Assembly: GCA_020635235.1 (NCBI GenBank)
Contig: JACKAF010000003.1
Location: 310,001 to 374,000 of the forward strand
Source of the DNA: Pseudobdellovibrionaceae bacterium
GTDB lineage: Bacteria > Bdellovibrionota > FAC87 > UBA2466 > JACKAF01
Reading direction: 5' to 3'
Length of the DNA stretch: 64,000 nt
The position numbers were made by a program, and so were the translations under genes. The notes beneath the pieces were generated by a model. It was not told the origin of the DNA, did not search any database, and worked only from the letters and a program-made list of their open reading frames with translations. Below, one piece after another: positions 26,038 to 34,589 of the stretch. Numbering within the stretch: the stretch's first letter is position 1; each line of letters begins with the position of its first letter.

Positions 26038-27097
26038 CGTCGTTTGGAGCTTAATTGCTTTCTTCTTCACGCTAAACGCCTGGGGGCGTTTGCTCCCGGA
26101 CGAGCAAAATAGTGTGGACGTTTACAAGAACTGCAACCCCGCGGTGGTAAACATCACCACGGTGACATTAAAGCAGGACTTCTTTTTTCAGGTTTATCCG
26201 GAACGGGGCGTGGGGTCGGGCGTAGTCATTAGTCCCGACGGCTACGTCGCCACCAATGACCACGTTTTGGGCCAGGCGCAAAAAATCGCTGTGGTCCTGC
26301 ACGATAAGTCCGAGTACCCAGCCAAGGTCGTCGGCAGAGATCCGGATACCGATCTGGCGGTCATTAAGATCGAAGCCAAGGGCAAGAAGTTCAAAGCTTT
26401 GGATTTCGCCGGCGGGCCGCTGCAAGTGGGCCAGAAGGTTCTCGCGATCGGAAACCCCTTTGGCCTGGGGGGATCCCTAAGTGTCGGCATTGTGAGTTCT
26501 TTGGAGCGAGAGATCAAGGCACAGACAGGGCGAACGATAAAAAACGTTATCCAGACCGATGCCGCAATAAACCCTGGGAATTCGGGTGGCCCCCTGTTGA
26601 ACAGTAGTGGCGAAATTATCGGGATCAACTCTCAGATCTTCTCGACGAGTGGGGGGAGTGTAGGGGTCGGCTTTGCCATTTCTGGAGATACGGCAAAAAA
26701 AATAGTGCGCCAGCTGATGCAGTTCGGGCAGGTACTAAGGCCTTGGCTAGGTGTTGAGGGAGTAGGGTTTTCGGCAGCCCTTTTGAGTAACTTTGAAATC
26801 CCTAGCCGACACGGCGTTATGGTTACGGAAGTCTACCGAGGAAGTCCCGCGGCAGGAGCGGACATCCAGGCGGCGACTCGCGAGTTTATCTGGGGGATGC
26901 GCGTGATCCCCGTGGGTGGGGACCTCATCTACCAAATCGACAATCACAAGGTCCAAACACTCGCGGATATTCGAGACTACGTTCTGGATAAGAAAGCCGG
27001 CGAAGCTATTGTTATCTACTTTATTCGAAACAAGAGAAAGATGAAGGCAACAGTTAAGTTGCAGTACCCGCCTGGGGTGACCGCTGGAAGTTTCTAG
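26000..27097 (+). CDS. HtrA/DegP-like trypsin-type serine protease
   Basis: Periplasmic or envelope protease of the S1C family. An N-terminal hydrophobic segment (about 13-28) serves as signal or anchor. The triad is clear: His in VATNDHVLGQ, Asp in DPDTDLAVIKI and Ser in NPGNSGGPLLNSSG. One PDZ domain follows (about 245-355), interrupted by a Phe/Trp-rich insert (REFIWGMRVIP). Single-PDZ organisation matches DegS-type rather than DegP. The ATG lies inside phhB and overlaps it by 38 nt, a larger overlap than elsewhere here, but needed to keep the signal sequence. Confidence 0.9.
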   Translation: MTSSSLPKLRRSNVVWSLIAFFFTLNAWGRLLPDEQNSVDVYKNCNPAVVNITTVTLKQDFFFQVYPERGVGSGVVISPDGYVATNDHVLGQAQKIAVVLHDKSEYPAKVVGRDPDTDLAVIKIEAKGKKFKALDFAGGPLQVGQKVLAIGNPFGLGGSLSVGIVSSLEREIKAQTGRTIKNVIQTDAAINPGNSGGPLLNSSGEIIGINSQIFSTSGGSVGVGFAISGDTAKKIVRQLMQFGQVLRPWLGVEGVGFSAALLSNFEIPSRHGVMVTEVYRGSPAAGADIQAATREFIWGMRVIPVGGDLIYQIDNHKVQTLADIRDYVLDKKAGEAIVIYFIRNKRKMKATVKLQYPPGVTAGSF

Positions 27098-27534
27098 GCG
27101 CTTGCTGTGGCACTGTCGTCGGCAGAGTAGTTTTCCGCGTACCGGACTCCGACATTTCCAGTGGAGCAATCAATAAGAACATTTCGCCGAACGTTGCGGC
27201 CAATGTCTTGAGCGCTGATCTCTATCTTATTCTTCTTCATCCATTGGTAGATGGTAAGCACCAGAATCTCCTGATAGTAGCTCAGCCCAAATATTTTCGC
27301 CTCAAAAGCGGTCTGCTTGCCATTCAGGTGGCTTTTGGTCTTCGCAAGCAAGGTATCGAGTTTTTCAGTCAATTCACGTGTCGAATGAGAGGCTTCGTGC
27401 AATACCATGCCACACCCCTCCAGCGTCGGGTGGTGGAACACAATCAAAGCGTTTCGGTTGAGGCGAATGGCTATCTTCGACGGCTTTTTGAAAAAGTACG
27501 CCCCTGGGTCACGGAGTTTTATTAAGTTTTCCAT
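27094..27534 (-). CDS. CheD-like protein, apparently lacking the catalytic Cys
   Basis: 146 residues. The C-terminal half has the CheD pattern: ISAQDIGRNVRRNVLIDC followed by STGNVGVRYAE corresponds to the D-x-GG-N-x-GRKV-x-F-x-TG block of chemoreceptor glutamine deamidases. In the N-terminal half, CGMVLHEASHS corresponds to the G-G-x-x-H segment, but the expected nucleophile region (GSC) reads RLNRNALIV, without Cys. It may therefore be a non-catalytic receptor- or CheC-binding relative. No chemotaxis genes adjoin it, though flagellin is nearby. Divergent, so moderate confidence. Its stop overlaps the protease stop. Confidence 0.5.
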   Translation of the reverse strand: MENLIKLRDPGAYFFKKPSKIAIRLNRNALIVFHHPTLEGCGMVLHEASHSTRELTEKLDTLLAKTKSHLNGKQTAFEAKIFGLSYYQEILVLTIYQWMKKNKIEISAQDIGRNVRRNVLIDCSTGNVGVRYAENYSADDSATASA

Positions 27535-27548
27535 AGGATTTTTGAGGT

Positions 27549-28190
27549 CTAGATTAAGTCTACCACTACCGGTGCGAGCTCTAAAGCCAGTTCTTCCAGC
27601 TGTCTGGCGTCCCGCTCCGTAAAGGCGGCCGTCAGGTGGGAGTCGATGTCTATCTCTCCGATAGCCTTACCGGATGCATCGCGGATAGGTACGACAATTT
27701 CGGAGCGTGTTCTGAAATCACACGACAAATAGCGAGGATCGGCAGCGACATCGGGAATGTTGAGCGTTTGATTTTCCTGAACTGCGGCACCGCAGATGCC
27801 CTGCGCAAAGGGAATAATCTCGTGCGGGGAAGGGCTACCGCGAAAAACTGACAATTGCAGCCTTTCGCCTTTCAGGACGTAGATTCCAGTCCAGTCGTAG
27901 TGAGGGTTGGCGTCGTGAAGGTCTTCGATAATCCGATCGAGGCGGATGGCTGCGTCGGGGTTGCCTGTGGCAATCAGCGCCCCTAACTGGGCGGCCAGGG
28001 CTTTAATGGATGCGCTTTCTTCGTCTGAGAAAGGGGACTCTGAGCGCAGATAGGCCAACTCTTTGCCAGCAAAGCTTACTGGGGTATCTGCCTGCGATGC
28101 CTTTTCGTTGCTAGAAATCCACTCCAGCTTTCCCGGCGTTTTGAGGGCGCTCAGGCGTTCGGTGATGTATGTCTTTAGACTCTCATCCAT
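27549..28190 (-). CDS. GAF-domain protein related to free methionine-(R)-sulfoxide reductase
   Basis: 213 residues. The C-terminal 150 residues form one GAF domain with the fRMsr pattern: YDWTGIYVLKGE, FAQGICGAAVQ and YLSCDFRTRSEIVVPI, ending in IGEIDIDS. The two Cys in GICG and LSCD are retained; the additional upstream Cys of the E. coli enzyme is not seen (segment VFRGSPSPHE). A helical N-terminal extension of 60 residues is extra. Either a redox repair enzyme acting on free Met-R-sulfoxide or a sensor derived from it. Possibly cotranscribed with flagellin. Confidence 0.7.
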   Translation of the reverse strand: MDESLKTYITERLSALKTPGKLEWISSNEKASQADTPVSFAGKELAYLRSESPFSDEESASIKALAAQLGALIATGNPDAAIRLDRIIEDLHDANPHYDWTGIYVLKGERLQLSVFRGSPSPHEIIPFAQGICGAAVQENQTLNIPDVAADPRYLSCDFRTRSEIVVPIRDASGKAIGEIDIDSHLTAAFTERDARQLEELALELAPVVVDLI

Positions 28191-28235
28191 TCCCGCCTAT
28201 ATGCGCGCAAGCGCCTGGAAAGGCAAGTTCGGAGA

Positions 28236-29075
28236 TTAGCCGTTTAGGAGCTTCAGCACGGTGCTAGGGGACTGGTTCGCAGCCGCGAGGACCATGGTAC
28301 CCGCTTGGCGTAACATTTCCCTTTGCATGAGGTCCGTCGACTCAGCAGCCATGTCAGCGTCTAAGATGCGTGATTGTGCAGCCGAGAGATTTTCGATCTG
28401 GATATTGCCGGAGTTAATGGTGGTTTCCAATCGAGACTGTGACGAACCGACACGAGCGCGGACAGAGTTGATGTCAAAAATTGCTTCGTCGATGACTTCG
28501 AGTGAGTCGCGAGCGCTGTCACGTTCACTGAAATCCAAACCGTCCACGTTGAGACCGGAGGCTGTCAAATCTAAGTTGCCTGGATCGAAGAGGATGCGGT
28601 CGGTTTCTTCGTCGTTGTCTTTACCGACTTGGAATTGAAGGTTGAGTTCTTCACCGGCCAAAAGAGGGCTCTGACCGATAAACTTTGTGCTGTAAGCGAT
28701 GCGATCTACTTCCCGCTTAATTTCTTCTACTTCGTACATGATTAGTGAACGTTCGCGGTCACTCACTGTATCCGTTGCTGCTTGCATCGCCAGCTCTCTT
28801 AGGCGGATAAGCATGTCTGAAATTTCGTGGGTGCCACCTTCGTAAACTTGTACGAGAGACAAACCGTCTTCTGCGTTTCGTACACCTTGTACTAGCGACC
28901 GAATGTCGGCGCGGAGTTGATCGGAGATCGCCAACCCGGCTGCATCGTCAGCGGCACGGTTGATGCGCTTACCGCTTGAGATTCTTTCATAGGTGCCACG
29001 AAGGCTTCGATCGGCTCGATTTAAGTTGAACTGAGCGTTTAGCGCAGGAACGTTAGTACGTAGCGTGAGAGCCAT
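28236..29075 (-). CDS. fliC: Flagellin
   Basis: Filament protein of the flagellum. Conserved N-terminal D0/D1 region: RTNVPALNAQFNLNR, YERISSGKRINRAADDAAGL, and AEDGLSLVQVYEGG. The C-terminal D1/D0 region is also intact: ANSGNIQIENL-like stretch, ARILDADMAAES-type segment (here SRILDADMAAESTDLM) and the closing ANQSPSTVLKLL. The central variable part is short, giving 279 residues, typical of small flagellins. The upstream 16 codons of open frame are not used: the ATG at 29075 has a strong GGAGGA. A leader hairpin lies 43-64 nt upstream. Confidence 0.96.
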   Translation of the reverse strand: MALTLRTNVPALNAQFNLNRADRSLRGTYERISSGKRINRAADDAAGLAISDQLRADIRSLVQGVRNAEDGLSLVQVYEGGTHEISDMLIRLRELAMQAATDTVSDRERSLIMYEVEEIKREVDRIAYSTKFIGQSPLLAGEELNLQFQVGKDNDEETDRILFDPGNLDLTASGLNVDGLDFSERDSARDSLEVIDEAIFDINSVRARVGSSQSRLETTINSGNIQIENLSAAQSRILDADMAAESTDLMQREMLRQAGTMVLAAANQSPSTVLKLLNG

Positions 29076-29491
29076 GAGCTTCCTCCAAGTAGCGTTTTCA
29101 CCTCCTTCCTTGTGGTTCCTCACTCGTTATTGAGCGAGGTTGCAATTCCATGCAAAAAATCGAAAGTCTTTCCTTACTTTCAACTAGCCCTACGTCCGCC
29201 GGCGGCGAGAGGTTTACAAGTATTTTCACTGCGATGCATTCAAAAAGTGTGATGCTCTGAGTCCTATCAATCACTGGACAAACAAAAAGACTAACATTTA
29301 TAGTAACTTTTAATTACGGCAAGAGGTCATGGGAGTAGCGGTTCTGCACTGCAATATATCGTGTTAGGAAGACATCTTTTCTAGGTAACTTTTATTTTGT
29401 ATTGCTAATTGTTGCAGTGCTTAAAACCGCTCTCCCTTCCTTTCCTACCAATCCTCTTGTTTGTTTCCCATCTTCAAGCTAGTTTGGCGCG
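29076..29491. other. Intergenic region between fliC and coaB
   Basis: 416 nt separating divergent genes. It has no open frame with coding character. It contains the fliC leader hairpin (29118-29139) and AT-rich stretches around 29280-29310 and 29380-29410, including a minus-strand TATAAA near 29299. I did not find a convincing sigma-28 promoter (TAAA-N15-GCCGATAA). Confidence 0.5.
29118..29139 (-). promoter_or_regulatory. Hairpin in the flagellin mRNA leader
   Basis: In the minus-strand RNA CCUCGCUC pairs with GAGUGAGG over 8 bp, one pair being G-U, with a 6-nt AAUAAC loop. It is 43-64 nt before the fliC ATG. The DNA arms are not perfectly complementary, so the pairing is specific for the fliC transcript. 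Leaders of abundant flagellin mRNAs often carry stabilising or translational-control hairpins; the role here is inferred. Confidence 0.45.
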
Positions 29492-30133
29492 ATGAGTAAA
29501 TTACCTCGAGTATTGGTAACGGGTGGACCCACGCGTGCCTATTTGGACCGAGTGCGTTTTTTGAGCAATGTGTCGTCGGGCGAACTCGCTTTTAGACTTT
29601 GCACACGCTTGCGGCAGCACCGGGCGCGTGTCGCCGCCGTTATCGGCCCCAACTGTTTTGACTTTCGCCGATTGAAGCTGACGCACTATGCTGCGGTGGA
29701 AACGACAGAAGAGATGGCGGACGCGGTGTACAAATTGTGCCGGCAGTTTAAGCCGGACTACGCGGTGTTCTCGGCCGCGGTTTTGGACTTTGTTCCGGAG
29801 GAACGTCTAGAGGGTAAGAACACATCCAAAGGGGATTGGACGGTGCGTCTCAAGCCTTCTGCAAAGATTATTGATGAGGTTGCTTCCCGGTTTCCAAAGA
29901 TCAAGCGGATTGGCTTCAAGCTTGAGTGGGATCCCAAAGCTGACAAAATGGAATGGGGAGCCAAACTGCTGGAAGAAAAAGGATTGGATGTCCTTTGTCT
30001 CAACTACCTTTCGCAGATAAACCGCAAAAACCACCCCGCCTATTTATTTTCTAAAGACAAGAAGACGGTTCGAGCAAAAACCAAGAAAGAGATAGCAGAC
30101 TGGTTAACCTGGTACATTTTTGGGAACCACTAG
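29492..30133 (+). CDS. coaB: Stand-alone phosphopantothenate-cysteine ligase (CoaB domain)
   Basis: 213 residues matching the DFP/CoaB ligase domain that joins phosphopantothenate and Cys in coenzyme A synthesis. VLVTGGPTRAYLDRVRFLSN followed by VSSGELAFRL is the nucleotide-binding signature; YAVFSAAVLDF and the GK-T/S patch match the phosphopantothenate site. In most bacteria CoaB is fused after CoaC; here no CoaC part is attached, and the partner must be elsewhere. Start supported by family N-terminus. It converges with the sigma-54 activator and overlaps it by 4 nt. Confidence 0.78.
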   Translation: MSKLPRVLVTGGPTRAYLDRVRFLSNVSSGELAFRLCTRLRQHRARVAAVIGPNCFDFRRLKLTHYAAVETTEEMADAVYKLCRQFKPDYAVFSAAVLDFVPEERLEGKNTSKGDWTVRLKPSAKIIDEVASRFPKIKRIGFKLEWDPKADKMEWGAKLLEEKGLDVLCLNYLSQINRKNHPAYLFSKDKKTVRAKTKKEIADWLTWYIFGNH

Positions 30134-31095
30134 GCCGGAAGTTCTTTCTGGTAGCGCGCCAGTTTGTTGTACAGAGTTTTCACCGTGATCCCCATGGCGT
30201 TAGCGGCCTTTGTCTTGTTCCCGCGAAAATGCTCTAGCACCCTGAGAATATGGCGCCGTTCAACATTTTCCAAAAGGAAAGTGGAAGTACCCGAGAAGTA
30301 GTCGAGTTCGAGCCCCGGCGATTTGATATTGAACGGGATGTCGTTTTCAGTAATCGTTTCCGAGTCCACGAGAATCTTGAAACGTTCCACTGTGTTCTGA
30401 AGCTCGCGCACATTTCCTGGCCAACGGTAACGCTTGAGTATTTCCATGGCCGCGGGGGTGATCCGCATTGTGGAGTTTTCCGCATCCAGAAAAGACTGGA
30501 TCAGAAGAGGTACATCGTCTGGACGTTTGCGCAGAGGGGATAGCCGCAGACTGATTGTATTGATTCGATAGTACAAGTCTTCGCGAAACTTTCCGGCCTT
30601 TACCTGGGATTCGAGATCCTTATTTGTGGCGGATAACACACGGACATTTACTTTAATGGGGGCTTTGGCACCGAGGCGGTGCACTTCACCTTCTTGCAAA
30701 AAGCGCAGCAACTTTGCTTGTGCCTCTAGTCCCATCTCCCCAATTTCATCGAGAAACAACGTTCCGCCGTCCACGGCCTCGACCAAACCGATTTTCTGCG
30801 TGATGGCGCCAGTGAATGCCCCCTTCTCATGGCCGAAGAGTTCACTCATCAAGAGGTTTTCTTGAAGTGCCCCGCAGTTGATTGAAAGGATAGGGCGCGC
30901 GTGTCTTCTTGAATGGCGGTGGATGTGCTTGGCGACGACCTCTTTTCCGGTCCCGCTCTCGCCTTGTATCAATACGGTCGCTTCCGATCCGGCGATCTTG
31001 GTCGCCATCTGCAGAAGATTCAGCATCGTCGGATCTTGGGTTACAAATTGACTAACTATACTGAGCCCTGAATGGCTCGCGCCCGATTCTGACAT
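30130..31095 (-). CDS. Sigma-54-dependent transcriptional activator
   Basis: AAA+ enhancer-binding protein that remodels sigma-54 holoenzyme. Residues about 20-250 form the ATPase: Walker A GESGTGKE, the sigma-54 contact loop GAFTGA, Walker B GGTLFLDE, and WPGNVRELQNTVERF. A C-terminal Fis-type helix-turn-helix (NKTKAANAMGITVKTLYNKL) binds DNA. Only a short N-terminal stretch precedes the ATPase; there is no receiver, GAF or PAS domain, so it must be controlled by level, by binding partners, or be constitutive, like FlgR/PspF-type activators. Proximity to fliC suggests flagellar control, but this is not shown. GGGGGG precedes the ATG. Confidence 0.92.
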   Translation of the reverse strand: MSESGASHSGLSIVSQFVTQDPTMLNLLQMATKIAGSEATVLIQGESGTGKEVVAKHIHRHSRRHARPILSINCGALQENLLMSELFGHEKGAFTGAITQKIGLVEAVDGGTLFLDEIGEMGLEAQAKLLRFLQEGEVHRLGAKAPIKVNVRVLSATNKDLESQVKAGKFREDLYYRINTISLRLSPLRKRPDDVPLLIQSFLDAENSTMRITPAAMEILKRYRWPGNVRELQNTVERFKILVDSETITENDIPFNIKSPGLELDYFSGTSTFLLENVERRHILRVLEHFRGNKTKAANAMGITVKTLYNKLARYQKELPA

Positions 31096-31200
31096 ATCCC
31101 CCCAAAACCCTATGTAAGCCCACTGGTGTGGTCTGCCTCCCCATTTGGCGGGACCACCCTGAAAGAATTACATTAGCGCTGTGTGCTGTGCAAATAATTA

Positions 31201-32274
31201 TTATACGGCGTGACGAGACGCGTTGCGGCGTGAGAGGGAGCGGAAGAGGGATTGCAGTCCCTGACGGATTTGTTGCCAGTACAGGCGGACAAGGCGTGGG
31301 ACGTATAGCTGAGTACAAAAACTGAGCGTGCGTGCTTGGACGGGAACGGAGTAGTAGAAGCGGCGGGTTTGAAGAGAGTAGTTGCTGTTAAATTTGAACT
31401 GCAAGAGCCTCGAAACAAGTCGGCGGGCGAGCAAAGGGTTGGCGGGGAGCACGTACCCGCCACTGCCAATGGGAAACGCATCGAGCTGTCGGTAGCAAGG
31501 CTCGACCGCGCGTAGCACTTTCATGGCCTCTGCCAGGGCATAGGGAAAACTCACGGTTCCCAGGAAAAGGCGAGCCCCGGCAATGAGGGAGGCCAGTTCA
31601 AGATGATTGGATGTTTCCACCCATTCGGCTCCTGGCAAATCCAGCTCCGATTCCTGCGGGTGCCCGACAAAAACGACAGGGGCCAAGCCTGAAAGCAAAG
31701 TTTTCCAGTAGTGTTTCGGATAGGTGCGCCACCGGGGCGTGAGTGAAACGACGATCGTGTCTTTGACTGAATCGTTTTTGGGGGCGCTTAACCAAGGCTC
31801 CTCTGGATTGACGTGCAGTCCCTGTGAGGCCGCATAGATTTGGGCGAGGTGCACGGGACTTTCGTCCGAAAACCACTGAATTCGCCTGGGTAGTTTTTGA
31901 ACTACTGGGGCCACGAATCGGCGATCTACCGCGTGGGCGCGATCGAAATTGTAGTGAATTCCTTCTATCTCCCACGCTCTGTCCAAAGGGAGATCACACT
32001 CCGAAAGGCTTACCCGGGAAATGTAGGGTTGGTGCAAAAGCAAAGGGATCATTTCCTTTGCGGCACGAAAAGTGAGAGTGCGGCGCGGGTTATCACAATC
32101 CGTGTAGGCATTCAGGACCAGATGATTGATCCCCAGCGCTCGGCATGTGGGTAGGGAATAAACGATATCTCCCAAACGACCGCTGTGGATGGCAGTGCGT
32201 TCGGAGCGAATAATGGCTTCTGGAGCGTCCGCGGTTTCAGTGCGTAGTTTGGGAATGTGGATTTTCCAGCTCAC
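31201..32274 (-). CDS. Glycosyltransferase family 9-like protein
   Basis: About 357 residues. HSGRLGDIVYSLPTCRALG near the N-terminus is the phosphate-binding opening of ADP-heptose-type (GT9) transferases; VVSLTPRWRTYPKHYWKTLL and the SFPYALAEAMKVLRAVEP segment belong to the C-terminal nucleotide-sugar half. The final 90 residues are basic and aromatic, compatible with membrane association. The frame is open to 32340, inside the next gene; the GTG at 32274, just after that gene's stop, avoids a 64-nt overlap and is chosen, though it has no obvious Shine-Dalgarno. Likely acts on LPS or capsule. Confidence 0.65.
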   Translation of the reverse strand: MSWKIHIPKLRTETADAPEAIIRSERTAIHSGRLGDIVYSLPTCRALGINHLVLNAYTDCDNPRRTLTFRAAKEMIPLLLHQPYISRVSLSECDLPLDRAWEIEGIHYNFDRAHAVDRRFVAPVVQKLPRRIQWFSDESPVHLAQIYAASQGLHVNPEEPWLSAPKNDSVKDTIVVSLTPRWRTYPKHYWKTLLSGLAPVVFVGHPQESELDLPGAEWVETSNHLELASLIAGARLFLGTVSFPYALAEAMKVLRAVEPCYRQLDAFPIGSGGYVLPANPLLARRLVSRLLQFKFNSNYSLQTRRFYYSVPVQARTLSFCTQLYVPRLVRLYWQQIRQGLQSLFRSLSRRNASRHAV

Positions 32275-32276
32275 AG

Positions 32277-33293
32277 CTAGGAAATCTGCCTTTCCGCAGG
32301 GCCGATGGGAGCATTGCGAGCGGGCAATACCTGTCGCCACTGCTCCCGGATTTTTTGTTTCCAGCTCTCGATACCCGCGGCGGTGTGGGTCTTTCCAATA
32401 ATGGCCTCGAACTGCTGCCCCAAGGATTTGAGAGTGGCGTAGCGGATAAAAGGTAGCTGGGCGAACTCGAGTTCGTTTGGCGGGGTTTCAGCCACGAAAA
32501 GTGCTATCCGACCCACAGAGTTTGCTAGGTGTGCGCAAGTCAGGTTGTTCGTCACAATCACATCCGCGGTCGAGAGAAGTTTGGGGTATTCACGCGCCTC
32601 AAAGGAATAGTGGGTGCGTTCACCAAACATGCTCGAAAAGCGCATGAACTCGTCCACCGTGGGACAAAAAACCTGCAGGTCAAAAGAATCGGAACTGTGT
32701 TCAATGAAGCGACAGAGTTCTCTCAAAAAAGTCTGGTGGTCCGGGGAGACCTTCGCTTGGTGATCGTCTATGACAAAGCCGATTCGGGGCTGCGCGTTTG
32801 TTGCGGTTGGTTGTGCTTTTGCCGCAAAGAGTGAGGGACAAGGCAGCATCGCTGCGTCCAGCCCGTACTGGCGAAAATAGTTTTTTGCTGCGATATCGCG
32901 CGCGGTAATCACTGTGGATCGGCGCTTGAAACAGTGCAGTTCATCTTTGTTCAGCGCTCGCGCGTCCTCCGGAAGTCCCAAGCCCAGAGCGAACAGCGGA
33001 ATCTTTGACCGCGCTACAAGATGATAAAAAGTCTCAAACCCTCGATTGTGCCAGGTCGCCGATCCGGCGATGATGGCCATGCTGAATGGAATCAAACTCT
33101 GGTGGTGGTACGAATTGGAATGCAACGTTCGTCGACGAAGCATGCCGTCGGCGCGCAGTAGATCTGGATTTTTGTCAAAAAGTACCCAGTTCACTGGGGG
33201 GGCGAGCACATCCTGAAGCAGGTTCTGGATCCCGTGTAGGATCCATTCGTCTTCAGGGTGCCATTGGCGCGATGAGGCAGCGAGGATATTCAT
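32277..33293 (-). CDS. Polysaccharide pyruvyltransferase-like protein
   Basis: 338 residues with the organisation of the CsaB/WcaK-type family: IIAGSATWHN in the N-terminal half, KIPLFALGLGLPEDAR, the hinge ITARDIAAKNYFRQYGLD, and ADVIVTNNLTCAHLANSVG near the C-terminus, where family members read x-S-x-R-L-H-x. The His there is kept but its surroundings are unusual. It probably modifies a surface polysaccharide sugar, but pyruvylation is not certain. It sits between the GT9-like and SGNH-like genes on the same strand. Confidence 0.6.
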   Translation of the reverse strand: MNILAASSRQWHPEDEWILHGIQNLLQDVLAPPVNWVLFDKNPDLLRADGMLRRRTLHSNSYHHQSLIPFSMAIIAGSATWHNRGFETFYHLVARSKIPLFALGLGLPEDARALNKDELHCFKRRSTVITARDIAAKNYFRQYGLDAAMLPCPSLFAAKAQPTATNAQPRIGFVIDDHQAKVSPDHQTFLRELCRFIEHSSDSFDLQVFCPTVDEFMRFSSMFGERTHYSFEAREYPKLLSTADVIVTNNLTCAHLANSVGRIALFVAETPPNELEFAQLPFIRYATLKSLGQQFEAIIGKTHTAAGIESWKQKIREQWRQVLPARNAPIGPAERQIS

Positions 33294-33338
33294 ACGTTGC
33301 TCTCTTCGGTTACAAGCCGGGAGGGATTTAGCGGTGCT

Positions 33339-34589
33339 TTAGCGTTTGGCGATGTTGATGTGGCGTGCCATTTCACTGGCGATGAATTCATTGAAGGCGG
33401 GGCTGTAATGCACGTCGTCAACGATCACACGTTTGTCGAAGCCGAAGGTCCGGCAGAGGTCGCCCAAGAAGCGGAAGCGGGGGCGTTCCACATTGCGCAT
33501 CGCGGTGTATAGCGGCACAATCTTGTGGGTGTAGTGAGAAGGCAGCGGCTGACTGTATTTGCCGCTCTGGCAATCAAATGCACGATTGGGTTGCCAGAAG
33601 TAGAAGGCCTGGATTTTCTTTGTGCTTGAGATGGCGTCGATCTGCTTCAGCGTATTCAGGTAACTTTCTTGTACGCGTTTTACCCAGTCGGGAAGGGCGT
33701 AGGTGTGCGAAGAAGGGTGGCGATCCACCTGAAAATTGCGCACCCATTTGTTCAAATGTCGGCGCTTGAAGTAATTGAGTACTCGAAAAAGAGGCAGCAT
33801 CCCGGGAAGAGATGTTGTGCTGATTTGAGCCTGATCCCAAAGCTCTGTCATCTTGTCGTTCCAGTAGGGGATTTCATAGGGCGAATCTGCGTGCAGCACG
33901 TTCACCCCATCTAGAAAAACGACAACATCGGGTTTGTAGCCCGCGTGGAGTAGGCGCTCAAAGAGCACCATCTCCTGGTACCAGGAGTTGAAACCTTTTC
34001 CAAAGTTCGTGACTTCCACGCGCCGCCAGTTGCCCTGCCGCCTCAGTTTTTGTTGGAGCTCGCGTTCCAGGTAGCTGGGAATGGTTTCCTCGTCTCCAAC
34101 GTGCCAGCCGAACGTCGTACTACCGCCAAAGGCAAACACGCGCAGCGGGTATTTGGACTCCTGCTTGTGGGCCACCCGACGGGAAATGAAACCCTGATCG
34201 TCCGCTTGCAGGTTTAGTGTGGGGCTGGAAAAGGTCGGTTCGGTAAAGTGCGTGTACGGGTGATAGGCGTAGCCCTTTTGCCCCATATCAAAAAAATCAT
34301 CTAGGACTTGGTTGACGTGGGCTGGATCTACGCCCTCATAGGAACGCAAGTCGGTCCAAAGCATTTGGTGCCCGTTGCGCTTTTGTGTAAACAACGGCTG
34401 ACCCGCCCGGGCGCGGATGCGTTCCGCTTGCGCCTGGTCCTGACGCGTTTTCACTTCTGCGTCTCGCATGACGGAAGGGAAGAACAAGAAAAGGTTGAGC
34501 ACAAGAAACAAGAGTCCAGTGTTGGTCAGAATGATGCTCACACTCTGATAAAACTTGTTGAGTCTTGTTTGTCGTCTTTTGCGTGCCAT
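33339..34589 (-). CDS. Membrane-anchored SGNH/GDSL hydrolase-like protein (copy 1)
   Basis: 416 residues. One N-terminal membrane helix (about 18-38) then a large extracytoplasmic domain. The SGNH blocks are visible: LRVFAFGGSTTFGWHVGDEE (Ser of block I), EVTNFGKGFNSWYQEMV (block II), VVVFLDGVNVLH (block III, Asn) and VDDVHYSPAFNEFIASEM (block V, Asp-x-x-His). Likely an esterase or O-acyl transferase partner working on surface glycan. Its ATG overlaps the stop of the upstream paralogue by 1 nt (TAATG). Confidence 0.75.
   Translation of the reverse strand: MARKRRQTRLNKFYQSVSIILTNTGLLFLVLNLFLFFPSVMRDAEVKTRQDQAQAERIRARAGQPLFTQKRNGHQMLWTDLRSYEGVDPAHVNQVLDDFFDMGQKGYAYHPYTHFTEPTFSSPTLNLQADDQGFISRRVAHKQESKYPLRVFAFGGSTTFGWHVGDEETIPSYLERELQQKLRRQGNWRRVEVTNFGKGFNSWYQEMVLFERLLHAGYKPDVVVFLDGVNVLHADSPYEIPYWNDKMTELWDQAQISTTSLPGMLPLFRVLNYFKRRHLNKWVRNFQVDRHPSSHTYALPDWVKRVQESYLNTLKQIDAISSTKKIQAFYFWQPNRAFDCQSGKYSQPLPSHYTHKIVPLYTAMRNVERPRFRFLGDLCRTFGFDKRVIVDDVHYSPAFNEFIASEMARHINIAKR

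Noticed and set aside
29076..29491. Sigma-28 promoter for fliC
   Set aside because: No TAAA-N15-GCCGATAA-like sequence was found on the minus strand; only weak AT-rich candidates remain.
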